Both the position numbers and the translations under genes were made by a program. From the NCBI GenBank assembly GCA_031200235.1, contig CP133595.1, forward strand, positions 310,001-374,000: a DNA stretch of 64,000 nucleotides, written 5' to 3'. Under the pieces are notes generated by a model. That model worked only from the letters and a program-made list of their open reading frames with translations, had not been told where the DNA came from and searched no databases. Numbering within the stretch: position 1 is the first letter of the stretch; every line of letters begins with the position of its first letter. Of this stretch, positions 36,092 through 49,570 are shown piece after piece. Source of the DNA: Cuniculiplasma divulgatum (GTDB taxonomy: Archaea > Thermoplasmatota > Thermoplasmata > Thermoplasmatales > Thermoplasmataceae).

Positions 36092-36478
36092 GTGAAGAAC
36101 TGGAGCGGACACATCTATTTCACTGATGAATTTCACTGGAAGGATCTGGAGAAAGCCTTTCCTGAAATATGGGATATAATAGCTGGAGAGACCAAGCAGA
36201 ACCAGGAGGAAGCTCAGTACGACCAGATAACACTGGAGCTGAATCTTGCAGAGATACGGAAAGATAAAAAACCCATTGGCTACATTAAGGATGGTGCAAA
36301 ATACAGGATGGTTTTTCCTGAAGACAGGAAAGAGATGATCATCTACAGGGGAGGACCCTCCGAGGAGATCAGGGACATAGTGGAATCTGTCACCAAGGTC
36401 CTGAAAAACAAGAAAATCAAGTTCCAGGTTGATTATGATAAAATGTTACTTTACGAAATAAGAAAGAGAAGAAAATAG
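36092..36478 (+). CDS. 128-residue protein, unknown
   Basis: The product is soluble and highly charged, starting at GTG with MKNWSGHIYFTDEFHWKDLEK. It reads like a small alpha/beta protein with a lysine/arginine-rich end. I do not recognise the family. It is followed 56 bp later by an HTH regulator on the same strand. Confidence 0.6.
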   Translation: MKNWSGHIYFTDEFHWKDLEKAFPEIWDIIAGETKQNQEEAQYDQITLELNLAEIRKDKKPIGYIKDGAKYRMVFPEDRKEMIIYRGGPSEEIRDIVESVTKVLKNKKIKFQVDYDKMLLYEIRKRRK

Positions 36479-36533
36479 ACAGAAATTATCTTTTTCAGGT
36501 AATAATTATATCTTATCCAGCGATTAGGTATGG

Positions 36534-37037
36534 ATGGTCAGCCGAATCAAAGTAGTTAATGACGTAGGGGAACTTGTTTCAATTTTTCATGCCGCTGACA
36601 GTGATACAAAAAGGCGGTTGCTTCTTGATCTTTCAACCGGATGGATAACGATGCCAGTTATAGAGCAGAAGTATGGCACTGAGGGCAAGAAAGCATTGCT
36701 CTACCTGGATAAAATAAAACTGATTGAAAGCCAGTGGATGACGGGAGAAAATGGGCCGGAAAAGGCATTCCATACCTACTACACAAATGTGCAGATCAAC
36801 CTCCTTGGAAGCATGAGCGATCTGGCCGATATAATCTATGCAACGACCCTTACAGATCAGCAGCTCATGGAATACGAGGACAGGATAATGGAAATGATTA
36901 CAGATCCCGAAGGAGTCTTCATTGGAGACGTTTCTGAAAAACTAAACATTTCTCAGGCTCTTCTGCGCGGAATTGTGAAAAGGTCAAGCATGCTTCAGAT
37001 CAAGGGATACAAGATTGCAAAGGTCAGCGCCCCCTAG
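36534..37037 (+). CDS. ArsR-like winged-helix transcription regulator
   Basis: The 167-residue protein has an N-terminal winged-helix pattern (LSTGWITMPVIEQKYG, KALLYLDKIKLIE) and a C-terminal helical region with a second helix-turn-helix-like stretch (GDVSEKLNISQALLRGIV). Such two-part regulators are common in Thermoplasmatales. The target is not apparent; the downstream aTrm56-HD gene lies 18 bp away and may be in the same transcript. Confidence 0.72.
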   Translation: MVSRIKVVNDVGELVSIFHAADSDTKRRLLLDLSTGWITMPVIEQKYGTEGKKALLYLDKIKLIESQWMTGENGPEKAFHTYYTNVQINLLGSMSDLADIIYATTLTDQQLMEYEDRIMEMITDPEGVFIGDVSEKLNISQALLRGIVKRSSMLQIKGYKIAKVSAP

Positions 37038-37055
37038 CTTAGCTGCAGATTGTAA

Positions 37056-38084
<1,029 letters not shown>

Positions 38085-38128
38085 ATACGAAAAGATTAAG
38101 AGAACTGAAAAGCTTTCCGTATACCTTT

Positions 38129-38201
38129 GCCGTTGTAGCTTAGCTGGTAGAGCACTCGGCTGTTAACCGAGCGGTCGTCGGTTCGAATCCGACCAGCGGC
38201 G
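38129..38201 (+). tRNA. tRNA-Asn (anticodon GTT)
   Basis: The cloverleaf has acceptor stem GCCGTTG/CAGCGGC, anticodon arm CTCGG-CTGTTAA-CCGAG, and T-arm GTCGG-TTCGAAT-CCGAC. The discriminator is G, no intron and no encoded CCA. Confidence 0.95.
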
Positions 38202-38333
38202 TATTCCCCTATCTCATCTGGCCGCGAGAGCCGGTTTGTTCTTGACGGTACGGGTAACAGTTTTTCAGGATTCACAGCTCATTGATTCTTGAATGAGGAA
38301 TAATTAGTGAACGGTGATATTCCAGTCTTGAGA

Positions 38334-38654
38334 TTAAACATGTATGTAGTACCAGCCTTCCTGCTGCCTCCTGATGATTTCTATGAAGCCGCCCTGGGGA
38401 GTTGGGGATACACCCTTCACGAGATCTGTCTCATTCACATGGTTAAGTTCCATCGAGGTTTTGCAAGCCATAACTATGACTTTTTTTTCATCAAGAAGTG
38501 GCTTTATCATTTTTTCATTAGTTGTTGCGACTATGGCGCCCTCGAGAAAAACAACCTCAATGGTTTCCACGTCTTTTAGCACTGCAATGTGTGTCCCAAC
38601 AATATTTCCCATGGGAATCTTTTCTTTCTCTGATACCTGTATTACTACTTTCAT
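38334..38654 (-). CDS. DsrE-family small protein
   Basis: The 106-residue protein has the alpha/beta fold pattern of DsrE/F proteins, with a cysteine at the position used in sulfur transfer (MACKTSMELN) and the C-terminal GGFIEIIRRQQEGW region. Family members carry persulfides or serve as subunits of sulfur-handling complexes. A 63-residue gene lies 25 bp upstream on the same strand. Confidence 0.75.
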   Translation of the reverse strand: MKVVIQVSEKEKIPMGNIVGTHIAVLKDVETIEVVFLEGAIVATTNEKMIKPLLDEKKVIVMACKTSMELNHVNETDLVKGVSPTPQGGFIEIIRRQQEGWYYIHV

Positions 38655-38679
38655 GTAAATTAGAGTACAATTATGGATA

Positions 38680-38871
38680 TTAAGTCACCAGCTCTTTCCA
38701 CTTTTGCTTATGTTTGAATAACGGATCTCTTGAATAAGGTCCCAGTCTTACGTATTCTGTTATGTTCTCAACGTTGTACCATGGAATGCCCATACTGGGA
38801 ATCAGAAGAGATTCCACATCTGCTTCTATAGGAGTCTGAATTCCGTTTTTGATCACAGTAATGGGAAGCAC
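38680..38871 (-). CDS. 63-residue protein upstream of the DsrE gene, unknown
   Basis: The frame starts at GTG, encodes a mixed-charge soluble protein with two aromatic-rich segments (GIPWYNVENI and RLGPYSRDPLF), and ends 25 bp before the DsrE-like gene. I do not recognise the family; cotranscription is the only clue. Confidence 0.45.
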   Translation of the reverse strand: MLPITVIKNGIQTPIEADVESLLIPSMGIPWYNVENITEYVRLGPYSRDPLFKHKQKWKELVT

Positions 38872-39071
38872 AGCAATTCTTGACAGCGTTCATGTCCTGA
38901 TTACAAGTTTAGATGCTGTCTTCTGGTACTTCCCCTGCCTTCTGTATTTCATCTTGCTACTACCCCTGCGACATCCATCATGAAGCCCCAGTAGGAGACC
39001 GAGATAAATGGTGAAACCAGCGCAGCTTCAAAATTTGAATGCCCATATCATAGTTTGAATCAAATAGAAAG

Positions 39072-39145
39072 TGGGGCTGACCGGGTTCGAACCGATGACC
39101 ACCTGGTTATGAGCCAGGCGCTCTACCTAGCTAAGCTACAGCCCC
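39072..39145 (-). tRNA. tRNA with anticodon CAT (elongator Met or Ile2)
   Basis: The minus strand gives acceptor stem GGGGCTG/CAGCCCC, anticodon arm CCTGG-CTCATAA-CCAGG and T-arm TCGG-TTCGAAC-CCGG. It lacks the three G-C pairs at the anticodon stem base that mark the initiator. It is either elongator tRNA-Met or the tRNA-Ile that is modified at C34; sequence alone does not decide here. Confidence 0.9.
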
Positions 39146-39311
39146 TTTCATCTGGTAGGGAAAAAGTGATTAACAGAAAGTTGATAAGGATTTCCATAAG
39201 ATCGTGCCGAATATATATTGAATCTTCATCAGTCCCCGCTAAGAATGATGATCTGATTAATTAAGGAGAAGTTTCATTCAAATATCATAATTCATGCAAG
39301 AATATAAGGCC

Positions 39312-40109
39312 CTATTCTCCAAGGTAATTCAGGTCTTCTCTGCTCATGTTTATCCCCGCTGTGTCAACCAGTTCATCAATATGTTCAGGCGATGACGCCT
39401 TTGGAATGGGGAGGGCATCCTCCATGACCAGCCTGAGTCCCATCTGAAGCTCTGATTTCCCGTATTTCTTAGCCATTTCTTCTACCCTCTGCGATCTTGC
39501 GTAGGCACCCCTTGACAAAGGTGTGTAAGCTATTACTGTTATTCCGTGCTTTTTACAGAATTCCAGGAGACCTCTGACCTCCTTCCTGTTTCCGTAATTA
39601 TATTCAATCTCATTGGCAGAGATCTGCCCTTGCCCCGCAAAGGCAATTGCATCTTCCAGGAGGTTTTCATCGAAATTGCTCACCCCAAGCTGTCTTATTT
39701 TACCCTCATCCTTCAGTTCCAGAAGAGTACCGATGGATTCGTCCAGTGGAACTTCTGTGCTGGGCCAGTGGATCAGGTACAGATCCAGGTAATCAACATT
39801 GAGCCTCTTCAGGCTACCTTCAAGGGATTTACGTAAATCATACCGTCCAAGGTGTGTTGGCCATACCTTTGATATTATGAAAACGTCCTTCCTGTCAACA
39901 GATGAAACAGCTTTTCCCACGATTTCCTCTGTGTGACCTGATGCATACATTTCAGCAGTGTCAATGACATTGATGCCTTTGGACAGGGCGTATTTGATCG
40001 CAGAAACATACTTTTCATCAGCACCAGAGGCTTTTGACTGATAGCCACCCATCCCATATGTTCCCAGACCTACAGGAAAAACCCGTCTGTCACCTATCTT
40101 ATCAATCAT
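39312..40109 (-). CDS. Aldo-keto reductase
   Basis: The 265-residue protein has the AKR catalytic tetrad: Asp and Tyr in DTAEMYASG, Lys in FIISKVWPTH and His in LYLIHWPS. The C-terminal NADP-binding loop is present (IPKASSPEHIDE). It reduces carbonyl groups of unknown substrates. It appears as a single gene. Confidence 0.9.
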   Translation of the reverse strand: MIDKIGDRRVFPVGLGTYGMGGYQSKASGADEKYVSAIKYALSKGINVIDTAEMYASGHTEEIVGKAVSSVDRKDVFIISKVWPTHLGRYDLRKSLEGSLKRLNVDYLDLYLIHWPSTEVPLDESIGTLLELKDEGKIRQLGVSNFDENLLEDAIAFAGQGQISANEIEYNYGNRKEVRGLLEFCKKHGITVIAYTPLSRGAYARSQRVEEMAKKYGKSELQMGLRLVMEDALPIPKASSPEHIDELVDTAGINMSREDLNYLGE

Positions 40110-40234
40110 GAGTGTGAATTGGTACTTACTACTTAATCCTGGCCGATGAAACCTATGCCTGCTGAATTCAACTTGTCTATTATATAGATGCCATGCGGTG
40201 CCATCTAATGTACATTTGCTGTCCTGGATTTTGC

Positions 40235-41023
40235 CTAAAAGCTGAACTCAATTGTCGTTAGTGACGCAGCACCAAATTCCATCTCGCTTGCTATCACGTT
40301 GCCTCTTGCGTTATTACCCATCGCCCCTGCAAGTATCCTGAAAGGTAATTCGCCTCCTTCAGGCGAAGCTGATCTTGCAAGGTCCCGTGGCATGTGCCAG
40401 ATCTGGTCCCATCTTCCGTTAATCATGTGGCCGGTTGTCTCCTTAAGGTACTTCAAAGCATTTTCAGGAACATGATCGCTGCCCCTAGCCCACAGGTCGA
40501 GCCTGTGAATTATGGAACCGGTGACAAGCAGCATTGTTTCATGCCCCTCAGAGGCATTCCTTATGGCCCTTCCCAGGATTTCATGTTTCTCAGGTCCAAG
40601 GGAAGGCGATATTGAAACGGGAACAACCGGAATATCCGCATCAGGGAAGAGTCTGTATAAAGGAGACCATGCCCCATGATCCAGCCCCCAGTCTGGAACG
40701 CTACCCATGGATAAGCCAAGAGATTTTCCGGCCGCTATGAGTGATTTGCCGAGCTCCGGATCGCCATGGGGTACGTATTTTTTCTGATAGAACTCTCGCG
40801 GGAAGCCTGAAAAATCGAAGATCTGCTTGAGGGGATCTTCCAGCACAACTCCTATGGCACCGGAAGTTACAAAATGAGGTGAGACAACGATCATGGTCTT
40901 TACTGTGCTCCGGTATTTCCTTCCCATTTCCTCAAGCGCCTTCTCTGTAATGGTGTGGCTCACTCCCAGATCACCTATGAGAGAAGGTGTGTTTGGTGCA
41001 TATAATACTGCGTTCAATCCCAT
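40235..41023 (-). CDS. LigB/DODA-type extradiol dioxygenase-like protein
   Basis: The 262-residue protein has an N-terminal strand leading to VVSPHF (a candidate metal histidine) and the conserved segment DWGLDHGAWSPL of class III extradiol dioxygenases. These use Fe(II) to open catechol rings. Whether this archaeal member acts on an aromatic compound is unknown. Confidence 0.85.
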   Translation of the reverse strand: MGLNAVLYAPNTPSLIGDLGVSHTITEKALEEMGRKYRSTVKTMIVVSPHFVTSGAIGVVLEDPLKQIFDFSGFPREFYQKKYVPHGDPELGKSLIAAGKSLGLSMGSVPDWGLDHGAWSPLYRLFPDADIPVVPVSISPSLGPEKHEILGRAIRNASEGHETMLLVTGSIIHRLDLWARGSDHVPENALKYLKETTGHMINGRWDQIWHMPRDLARSASPEGGELPFRILAGAMGNNARGNVIASEMEFGAASLTTIEFSF

Positions 41024-41099
41024 TGTATTTACTCCTGAGAACCCATGATCATCGATCTTCAGCTTATGAATTTTTATGGTTCTGAATAATTATACAGAA

Positions 41100-42047
41100 T
41101 CATGGCTTCCGATAAAGATAGAGCCCGTTTTCCTCTTTCCTGTCCAGCATTCCATCCGCTTCCATGTGCATCAGATGTGATATTGCCTCACCAATTGCAA
41201 AATTCATCTCCATGAGGTTCATGCTCACGAGATTACGTTCTTTGCTCCACTTCATTGATTCAGCCACCTCGTATGCAGTCATCCACTTGCTGGCAATTCC
41301 CGCAATCTCCTTCATCCTTTCATTGTGATGTGCGATTAGCTGATCTATCCTGTTGTTTGCGTTCTCAAATGGAGACCGGTGCCCTGGATACACCATTTTT
41401 GCGCCCAGAGTCCTTGTGTGCTTGAGGCTCTCAAGGTAGAGCCCCAGCATATCGGTGCTGTCGTCGTAAAAACTGATGTTTGGTGTTATGCCGGGAAGGA
41501 TGTGATCTCCGGAAAAAAGGCAGCTGCATTCAGCTATATACAGGGAAAATGATCCGGGAGAATGCCCCGGATTGAAAAGAGCCCTGACTCCTGGAATTAT
41601 CTCCTCGTTGCCCCTCAGGTGGATGTCGAATTCGATCCGGAGGTACGTATCCAGATGATCCAGCACGAAGTGCCGCTGAATCATCTGATCGGTGATTGCA
41701 CTTGGAGTGCCGTTCATCCTCATTATTTCCAGCAGAGAATCCCTGAAATCCTCCGGGCTCTCCTTTATGGCATTTACGCGCTTGATGTCCTCTTCCCCCA
41801 TAGCAACGGGTATGCCGAACTCCTGCTGCATCCTGTGGGCAGATCCGATATGGTCTATGTGCATGTGCGTCAGGAAGATGTAGTCAACGTTCTCCATTGA
41901 CAGCCCCTGGGCCATGAGTTCATTGTAGGATTCATCAGACATTCCGGTGTCAACAATGATTCTCTTCCTCCCTGTAATCTCATAAACATTGGCTGTCTTC
42001 AGTGCCCTGATGGCAATTGGGACTTCATGCCGATCTATTTTGAACAT
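41100..42047 (-). CDS. Metallo-beta-lactamase-fold hydrolase with C-terminal winged helix
   Basis: From ATG 42047 the product has 315 residues. The HxHxDH motif is present (FLTHMHIDHIGS), followed by NPGHSPGS, FSGDH and YPGHRSP, the zinc ligands of the fold. A C-terminal winged helix follows (TAYEVAESMKWSKERN). The arrangement resembles the LACTB2/ArcB-like hydrolases. The alternative ATG at 42071 would overlap the homoserine dehydrogenase stop. Confidence 0.88.
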   Translation of the reverse strand: MFKIDRHEVPIAIRALKTANVYEITGRKRIIVDTGMSDESYNELMAQGLSMENVDYIFLTHMHIDHIGSAHRMQQEFGIPVAMGEEDIKRVNAIKESPEDFRDSLLEIMRMNGTPSAITDQMIQRHFVLDHLDTYLRIEFDIHLRGNEEIIPGVRALFNPGHSPGSFSLYIAECSCLFSGDHILPGITPNISFYDDSTDMLGLYLESLKHTRTLGAKMVYPGHRSPFENANNRIDQLIAHHNERMKEIAGIASKWMTAYEVAESMKWSKERNLVSMNLMEMNFAIGEAISHLMHMEADGMLDRKEENGLYLYRKP

Positions 42048-42064
42048 TAAATCCACGAGGTATC

Positions 42065-43078
42065 TCAGCATTTTCCTTGAAATTTTTCCTTGGCCAGAAG
42101 CATCACGTCATTCATTACAGCCGCAGCTGTTTCCCCGGGACCATCACTGACGCTGTGAATCCTGAGCCTGCCGTTCCTTGAAGTGTTTACCTCGTATCCA
42201 AGAGACATCTCACCCAGTGAAAGTAGATAATCGCCATCATCCAGGTTACGAAGGCCGCTGAATGCGTGAACTTCATTTCCGGATCTGGTGATTTCTGCGA
42301 TGAGCCTGTATCTATCCATCCCTTTCGCGTCTGTGCTCTCTGAAACGCCGGATGTTTTGATATCCTTCAGCGTCATGTTTTTCCCGAACAAGGCATTGGC
42401 CAGGATGACTGTTTTCCTTGCTCCGTCCAGGCCGTCGGTGTCATCCCTGAAATTCGTTTCAGCAATGCCCCTTTTCTGAGCCTCGGCAACAGAATCCATG
42501 AAAGTTTTTCCTTCCTGCATCTGTTTCAGTACGAAATTTGCAGTAAGGCTGACAATCCCCCTGAATTCATTCACGGTGGAAGGCCCGCATGAGCCACCCA
42601 GGAGGCTGAACAACGGCACTCCACCTGCCACAGTGGCTTCGTAGAGTACCGTTCTCCCGCCTGCTGAAGCATTATCCATGATCTGTTTCCAGTGGTTTGC
42701 CAGAGGAGACTTGTTTGCCGTCACTATGTCCATGCCATTTTTCATGGCAGACAGGTACATCTGCAGCTCCCTTGATCCATCCCTGGATGCCGAGGACATG
42801 TCCACAAGAATTCCGCCTTCATTCTCAGTCATTTCCTTGGACGTTACTTCCTTTCCAAGAGACAGTATATTGCCGGAAAGTTTGGCCTTCAGAAGATCAG
42901 CAGGAGCCACAGGCTTGCTGAAGATAACTGATCCGGTCCTGTCGGATGCACCGCCAAGGACCATGTCCATCCCTGTTCTTTCGGAAATCAGCTTGCCTTC
43001 ATCTGCCAGTATGGAAAGGAAATTCCTGCCCACACTACCTATACCCTGGACATATATGGAAATACTATTTCTCTGCAT
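42065..43078 (-). CDS. hom: Homoserine dehydrogenase
   Basis: The 337-residue protein has an NAD(P)-binding N-terminus ([13 protein letters not shown]), the segment [11 protein letters not shown] and the catalytic region ([18 protein letters not shown]). It reduces aspartate semialdehyde to homoserine, the branch point to threonine and methionine. There is no ACT or kinase domain. It overlaps gyrA by 14 bases at its start, so it is probably in the gyrase transcript. Confidence 0.93.
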   Translation of the reverse strand: MQRNSISIYVQGIGSVGRNFLSILADEGKLISERTGMDMVLGGASDRTGSVIFSKPVAPADLLKAKLSGNILSLGKEVTSKEMTENEGGILVDMSSASRDGSRELQMYLSAMKNGMDIVTANKSPLANHWKQIMDNASAGGRTVLYEATVAGGVPLFSLLGGSCGPSTVNEFRGIVSLTANFVLKQMQEGKTFMDSVAEAQKRGIAETNFRDDTDGLDGARKTVILANALFGKNMTLKDIKTSGVSESTDAKGMDRYRLIAEITRSGNEVHAFSGLRNLDDGDYLLSLGEMSLGYEVNTSRNGRLRIHSVSDGPGETAAAVMNDVMLLAKEKFQGKC

Positions 43079-45479
43079 CTTCCTCAGCTTCCTCGCCCGG
43101 TTCTATCCTTGATACCTCAATGACCGCATCATTGTCAGACGTGTCTATGAGCTTCACTCCGGAAGTTACCCTTGCCTGGCTTTTTATTCCGCTCACCTTC
43201 AGCCGGATTGTTTTCTCATTCCTTGTGATTATCATTATCTCGTCGTCCGGCTTAACAGGAATTGCCTTTACCAGGTTTCCAGTCCTTTCTGATTTCTTGA
43301 ACACAAGAATTCCTGAAGATCCCCTGTGATGAACAGAAAACTCGGTTATTGGAGTGCGCTTCCCTATGCCATTCTCTGAAACAGTTAGAACTTCCTCGTC
43401 GTCCTGTGCAATGAATCCCGTAATGATGTATTCGCCTTTCTTCAGCCTCATGGCCCTGACTCCCCTGGATGTGCGGCCGGTGGGCCTGACCTCTGATGTT
43501 GTGAACACCGATGCCTTACCGGAATTTGATATTGCCACTATGTTGCCTTCCCTGGAAATTGCCTCAACGGAAACAACCTCGTCATCGTCCTCCAGCGCTA
43601 TGATCCTGATGCCGGAGGAACGCATGTCAAGTATGGCTTCTGCAGGAGTCCTCTTTATGAAACCGTTCCTGGTCAGGATCACAAGATGGGATTCCCTTGA
43701 TTCCGGTGCCTTCATGATCTGCTCCACCACTTCTCCTTCCTGAAGAGGAACATATGAAGCGGCTGTAACTCCCACAGATTTCCTGGATTTCTTCTCAATT
43801 TCATATGCCAGAGTCCTCAGAACCCTTCCGGTGTTGGTGAACATGAATATGCTGTCGTGTGAGCTGCAGGAGAGGATGGTCTTTACGGAATCCTCCTTCC
43901 TTGTTGAGGTTATTATTCCCTTTCCACCTCTTCTCTGTGCCCTGTACTCCTCAAGCGACACCCTCTTCAGGAGGCTGCCCTCACTGAGTATGACAACATC
44001 GTCCTCCTCCGGGACCAGATCGGCTATGGTCCTGGCCTTTATCTCCCTGAATGATATCTTGGTCCTTCTCTTGTCCCCGTATTTCTTGGAAAGCTCCTTG
44101 AGTTCATCCTTTATTATGCTGCGCCTCAGGTCTTCGCTTGCCAGAATTTTCTCCAGGGACAGGATTTTTTCCCTGACATCCTTCAGTTCCTCCTCAACCT
44201 TGCTGATTTCCAGCGCCGTAAGCCTCTGCAGCCTGAGTTCAAGGATAGAGTTGGCCTGCACGTCGTCGATTTCAAGTTTCGACATCAGGTCAGCCCTTGC
44301 CGTAGGAACATCCCTGGCACCACGTATGATTGATATGACGTCATCTATATTTTCAAGGGCCTTTGTGAGCGCCAGCAGGATATGCTCCCTCTCCCTCATC
44401 TTGTTCAGGTCAAAGCTGGACCTCTTGACAATGACCTCAAGCCTGTGCATTATGTAATTGTCCACCAGTCCCTTGAGATTAAGTGTTCTTGGCTGGTTGT
44501 TCACAAGGACCAGGTTGATGATCCCTATGGAAGATTCAAGTTCAGTGTGCTCATAAAGCTGGTTAAGAATCAGGTTTCTCATATCGTCGTCCCTGACCTT
44601 TATGACCACACGCATGCCAGTTCTGTCACTTTCGTCCCTTATATCCGTAATCCCCTTCAGAATCTCATTCTTCACCTGTTCTGCAACATTCTGTATGAAG
44701 ATTGCCTTGTTGACCCCGTACGGAAGGCTCTTGATGACAATGTGCTTGGGCTCAGACAGGTCCACCTCACCCTGGCTGACCACCTTTCCACGTCCGGTCA
44801 GGTAGGCATCCATGAGTTCCTGGGAATAGAATGATATCCCCCCACCCGGGAAATCAGGCCCCTTTATGTATTTCAAAAGCTCCTTTACCTCATAGTCCCG
44901 GTGGTCAAGAGCATATGTGATTGCATTGCATACTTCGGTGAGGTTGTGCGGCACCATGTTGGTCGCCATCCCCACGGCTATGCCCGACGATCCGTTGATG
45001 AGAAGGTTCGGAACCTTTGTGGGAAAATATTCCGGCTCTTCCAGGGACCCGTCGAAGTTCAGCCTGAATGGAACCGTGTTCTTCTCAATATCCCGGACCA
45101 TCTCCTCCGATAGCTCTGTAAGCCTTGCCTCTGTGTACCTCATTGCAGCAGGGGCATCACCATCTATGGAACCGAAATTTCCCTGCCCATCAACAAGAAG
45201 GTACCGCATTGAGAAATCCTGGGCCATTCTGGCCAGGGCCTCATATATGGCCATATCTCCATGCGGGTGGTACTTACCCATGGTCTCGCCAACTATTCTG
45301 GCGCACTTCTTGTATGGTTTGTCATGGTTAACGTTCAGTTCGCTCATTGAGTAAAGAATCCTCCTCTGAACGGGTTTAAGGCCATCCCTCACCTCAGGAA
45401 TTGCCCTGCTGACTATGACGCTCATGGCGTATTCAAGGTATGATGTTTTAATCTCATTCTCAATTGGTCTTTTTTCCAA
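43065..45479 (-). CDS. gyrA: DNA gyrase subunit A
   Basis: The 804-residue protein has the breakage-reunion domain with the active-site tyrosine in AAMRYTEAR (Tyr115) and a C-terminal beta-pinwheel. The GyrA box is present (QRRGGKG), which separates gyrase from topoisomerase IV and supports true negative supercoiling. It starts at TTG behind a GAGGG site nine bases after the gyrB gene. Bacterial-type gyrase in archaea is an established case of old horizontal transfer. Confidence 0.97.
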   Translation of the reverse strand: MEKRPIENEIKTSYLEYAMSVIVSRAIPEVRDGLKPVQRRILYSMSELNVNHDKPYKKCARIVGETMGKYHPHGDMAIYEALARMAQDFSMRYLLVDGQGNFGSIDGDAPAAMRYTEARLTELSEEMVRDIEKNTVPFRLNFDGSLEEPEYFPTKVPNLLINGSSGIAVGMATNMVPHNLTEVCNAITYALDHRDYEVKELLKYIKGPDFPGGGISFYSQELMDAYLTGRGKVVSQGEVDLSEPKHIVIKSLPYGVNKAIFIQNVAEQVKNEILKGITDIRDESDRTGMRVVIKVRDDDMRNLILNQLYEHTELESSIGIINLVLVNNQPRTLNLKGLVDNYIMHRLEVIVKRSSFDLNKMREREHILLALTKALENIDDVISIIRGARDVPTARADLMSKLEIDDVQANSILELRLQRLTALEISKVEEELKDVREKILSLEKILASEDLRRSIIKDELKELSKKYGDKRRTKISFREIKARTIADLVPEEDDVVILSEGSLLKRVSLEEYRAQRRGGKGIITSTRKEDSVKTILSCSSHDSIFMFTNTGRVLRTLAYEIEKKSRKSVGVTAASYVPLQEGEVVEQIMKAPESRESHLVILTRNGFIKRTPAEAILDMRSSGIRIIALEDDDEVVSVEAISREGNIVAISNSGKASVFTTSEVRPTGRTSRGVRAMRLKKGEYIITGFIAQDDEEVLTVSENGIGKRTPITEFSVHHRGSSGILVFKKSERTGNLVKAIPVKPDDEIMIITRNEKTIRLKVSGIKSQARVTSGVKLIDTSDNDAVIEVSRIEPGEEAEEDAEK

Positions 45480-45488
45480 GTTTATCCC

Positions 45489-47456
<1,968 letters not shown>

Positions 47457-47516
47457 TCAAATTATCCCTATTCCATTGTATATAAGAATTTATTGACTGA
47501 AATCATGCACAGATGG

Positions 47517-47762
47517 TCAATTTTCCTTACGTACAACGACCCTGATGTCCTGATCTTCCTCCACTATGCTTACAATCCTCAGCTTTGTTGTCCTGGCAAG
47601 CCCGTCATATGTGTTTCGGTCGTATCCGAATTTGTCCCGGGAAAGCATAATCTCAGCATCCTGGCCCGGATCGAGCTGGATGGAGAGCCCCTTCATGACG
47701 CTCTTCAGGTAGTTGAAAGGATCGCCCCCGCAGGTTATGTTTCTGTGGTCTTCCTTCAGCAT
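47517..47762 (-). CDS. 81-residue protein, unknown
   Basis: The product is a small soluble protein with mixed charge and a beta-strand-rich C-terminus. No family is recognised. It lies upstream of gyrB on the same strand with a 78-bp gap. Confidence 0.5.
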   Translation of the reverse strand: MLKEDHRNITCGGDPFNYLKSVMKGLSIQLDPGQDAEIMLSRDKFGYDRNTYDGLARTTKLRIVSIVEEDQDIRVVVRKEN

Positions 47763-47821
47763 GATTATGGTATATTGAAATCCAGCTAATAAATGGTATC
47801 AGGAACGTTGGAAGGTCTGTC

Positions 47822-48175
47822 CTAATCTCTCCTTATGATCAGGTAGTCGTCCAGTATCCTGTTGATCTGGCTCATCTCGCTTCCGGGTATCATTATGCCC
47901 TTTATCCTTGCTTCCCCAAGAATACCGCTGATGGCTATTGCATTTGTATGGGCTGCCATGTAAAGCTCGTAATTGCTGTAGTTCAGGCTGGCAATTTTTG
48001 TTTCAAGTTCGGTTTTTTCCACAAGGAGCTTTCTATGGATTTGCAGGGCCGCCCTTATTTTCGCCAGGATCCCAAGGTATTTTCCAGGATTATTCAGCAC
48101 CCGCTCAGTCTCTGAATCCGTCAGGTTGATTTCCCTGCATAGCCTGCGTATGTCCTGTTCATCACTCAGAAACAA
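47822..48175 (-). CDS. 117-residue helical protein, unknown
   Basis: The product has a helical, charged N-terminal half with a possible coiled coil (KLLVEKTELETKIASL) and a C-terminal half with a short hydrophobic segment. Its start overlaps the end of the 70-residue gene by 14 bases. The pair probably acts together. Confidence 0.55.
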   Translation of the reverse strand: MFLSDEQDIRRLCREINLTDSETERVLNNPGKYLGILAKIRAALQIHRKLLVEKTELETKIASLNYSNYELYMAAHTNAIAISGILGEARIKGIMIPGSEMSQINRILDDYLIIRRD

Positions 48176-48374
48176 GCTGGCGCAGCCTCCGTTCTAGACC
48201 ATCTTCAATGGCAATGTCCTCCCGAATCTCCGTGACACGACCCTGAAGCGATAAGAGATCTGCACGCAGCATCTCGATATCCTCAACGAGATTCTCATTC
48301 CTCAGGGTAAGATACCTCAATTCCGAGCTGAGTTTTCTTTCAATATCCGATTCCGGATGATCGTCTCCATTCAT
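48162..48374 (-). CDS. 70-residue coiled-coil protein, unknown
   Basis: The product is highly charged with a continuous heptad-like pattern over most of its length (LRYLTLRNENLVEDIEMLRA region). It overlaps the downstream 117-residue gene by 14 bases. No family is recognised. Confidence 0.55.
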   Translation of the reverse strand: MNGDDHPESDIERKLSSELRYLTLRNENLVEDIEMLRADLLSLQGRVTEIREDIAIEDGLERRLRQLVSE

Positions 48375-48423
48375 GCTTTAGAAGCCTCAGTAAATATTTA
48401 AGGTTGTTGAGAATAAGGCGAAA

Positions 48424-48609
48424 ATGACACGATATATATTCAGATGCGCCGATGCGGGTTATCAGTGCAGTTATGAAGTGGAGGGCAATTCCCATGAAGA
48501 AATCATTCCTAAGATCAGAATCCATGCCAGATACGCGCACAACCTCTTTGAAATAAATGATGACCAGATGAAGAAGTTCCAGGATGCTATTACGGAGAAA
48601 AAATCCTGA
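48424..48609 (+). CDS. DUF1059 small protein
   Basis: The 61-residue protein has the DUF1059 pattern: CADAGYQCSYEVEGNSHEEI and a C-terminal region with HARYAHNLFEIND. The family is widespread in archaea and bacteria, with cysteine and histidine residues suitable for metal binding. Function is unknown. It precedes the NOG1-like GTPase gene. Confidence 0.8.
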   Translation: MTRYIFRCADAGYQCSYEVEGNSHEEIIPKIRIHARYAHNLFEINDDQMKKFQDAITEKKS

Positions 48610-48619
48610 AGATTTTCAT

Positions 48620-49570
48620 ATGTTTACAAGAATACCGACGGTCCTGAGAAGCCAGGAAATAATAGATAAGTCTTTCCTGCGGGCCTCCAGAATAACAGAG
48701 CCATACCATCCCAAAATAGAGGACAAGATACGTAAGGAGATAATGGACCGTGTGTCCACCATAGAAAGCACCACATGCTCACACCTGACAAAGCTGGTGA
48801 AGAAATTCCCAACAATTGAGCTGATTCATCCTTTCTACCGGGACATGATTGACCTGATGTTTGACATAGATCACTACAAGGTGAGCCTCAGCAAGGTACA
48901 GTGGGCATCCGAGAGGATCACGGACCTCAGCACAGATGTTATCAGGAGGCTGCGTTCCGGAAAGAAGGTTGAGGATCTTAACCGCATGATGAGGGAATAT
49001 TACGGAAGGTTCTCATCCATAATGCTGAGCATAGACAAGGACCTGTCTTTCCTGGGAAGCTGCAGGGACTGGATAAGGCAGATTCCTGATATAAACCCCG
49101 ATCTGCCGACATTCCTGGTTGCGGGGATGCCAAACGTTGGAAAGAGCTCCTTACTTTCCGCGCTGACAGGAACAAGTCCAAAGGTTGCACCGTATCCCTT
49201 TACCACACAGAGCATATTCATAGGTTATACCACCATCGGCGGAAAGAAAGTCCAGATCATTGATACACCAGGAATTCTGGACCGCCCTATGGCCAAGAGG
49301 AATGAGATGGAACTGAAATCCATCCTCTCCCTGAAGGACATCCGCGGCACGGTGCTTTTCCTCATTGATCCTACCGGACATTCCAGCTATTCCCTTGAAC
49401 AGCAGGAGAAGCTTTATCAGGAAATCCGTAAATCGCTGCTTTCGCCAATAATACGAGTCCAAGCGAAGTGTGATCTCACTGATGTCAGGGTGGAAGAAAT
49501 AGCCATATCTGCATCAACCGGAACTGGAATGGGCAGGTTGAGAGAAGAGATGGAAAAATACGTAAAATAG
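48620..49570 (+). CDS. NOG1-family GTPase
   Basis: From ATG 48620 the product has 316 residues: the N-terminal NOG1 helical domain, then a GTPase domain with G1 GMPNVGKSS, G2 around PYPFTTQS, G3 DTPGILDR, and G5 ISASTG. The G4 motif reads AKCD where NKxD is usual. NOG1 proteins assist large-subunit ribosome assembly. The start is preferred over an ATG 36 bases upstream because homologs begin near MFTRIPTVL. Confidence 0.9.
   Translation: MFTRIPTVLRSQEIIDKSFLRASRITEPYHPKIEDKIRKEIMDRVSTIESTTCSHLTKLVKKFPTIELIHPFYRDMIDLMFDIDHYKVSLSKVQWASERITDLSTDVIRRLRSGKKVEDLNRMMREYYGRFSSIMLSIDKDLSFLGSCRDWIRQIPDINPDLPTFLVAGMPNVGKSSLLSALTGTSPKVAPYPFTTQSIFIGYTTIGGKKVQIIDTPGILDRPMAKRNEMELKSILSLKDIRGTVLFLIDPTGHSSYSLEQQEKLYQEIRKSLLSPIIRVQAKCDLTDVRVEEIAISASTGTGMGRLREEMEKYVK

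Noticed and set aside
39072-39145. Initiator tRNA-Met
   Set aside because: The three consecutive G-C pairs of the initiator anticodon stem are missing.
43354-45354. Several long plus-strand open frames opposite gyrA
   Set aside because: They are serine-rich shadows of the gyrA reading frame, as expected when the coding strand has a strong codon bias.
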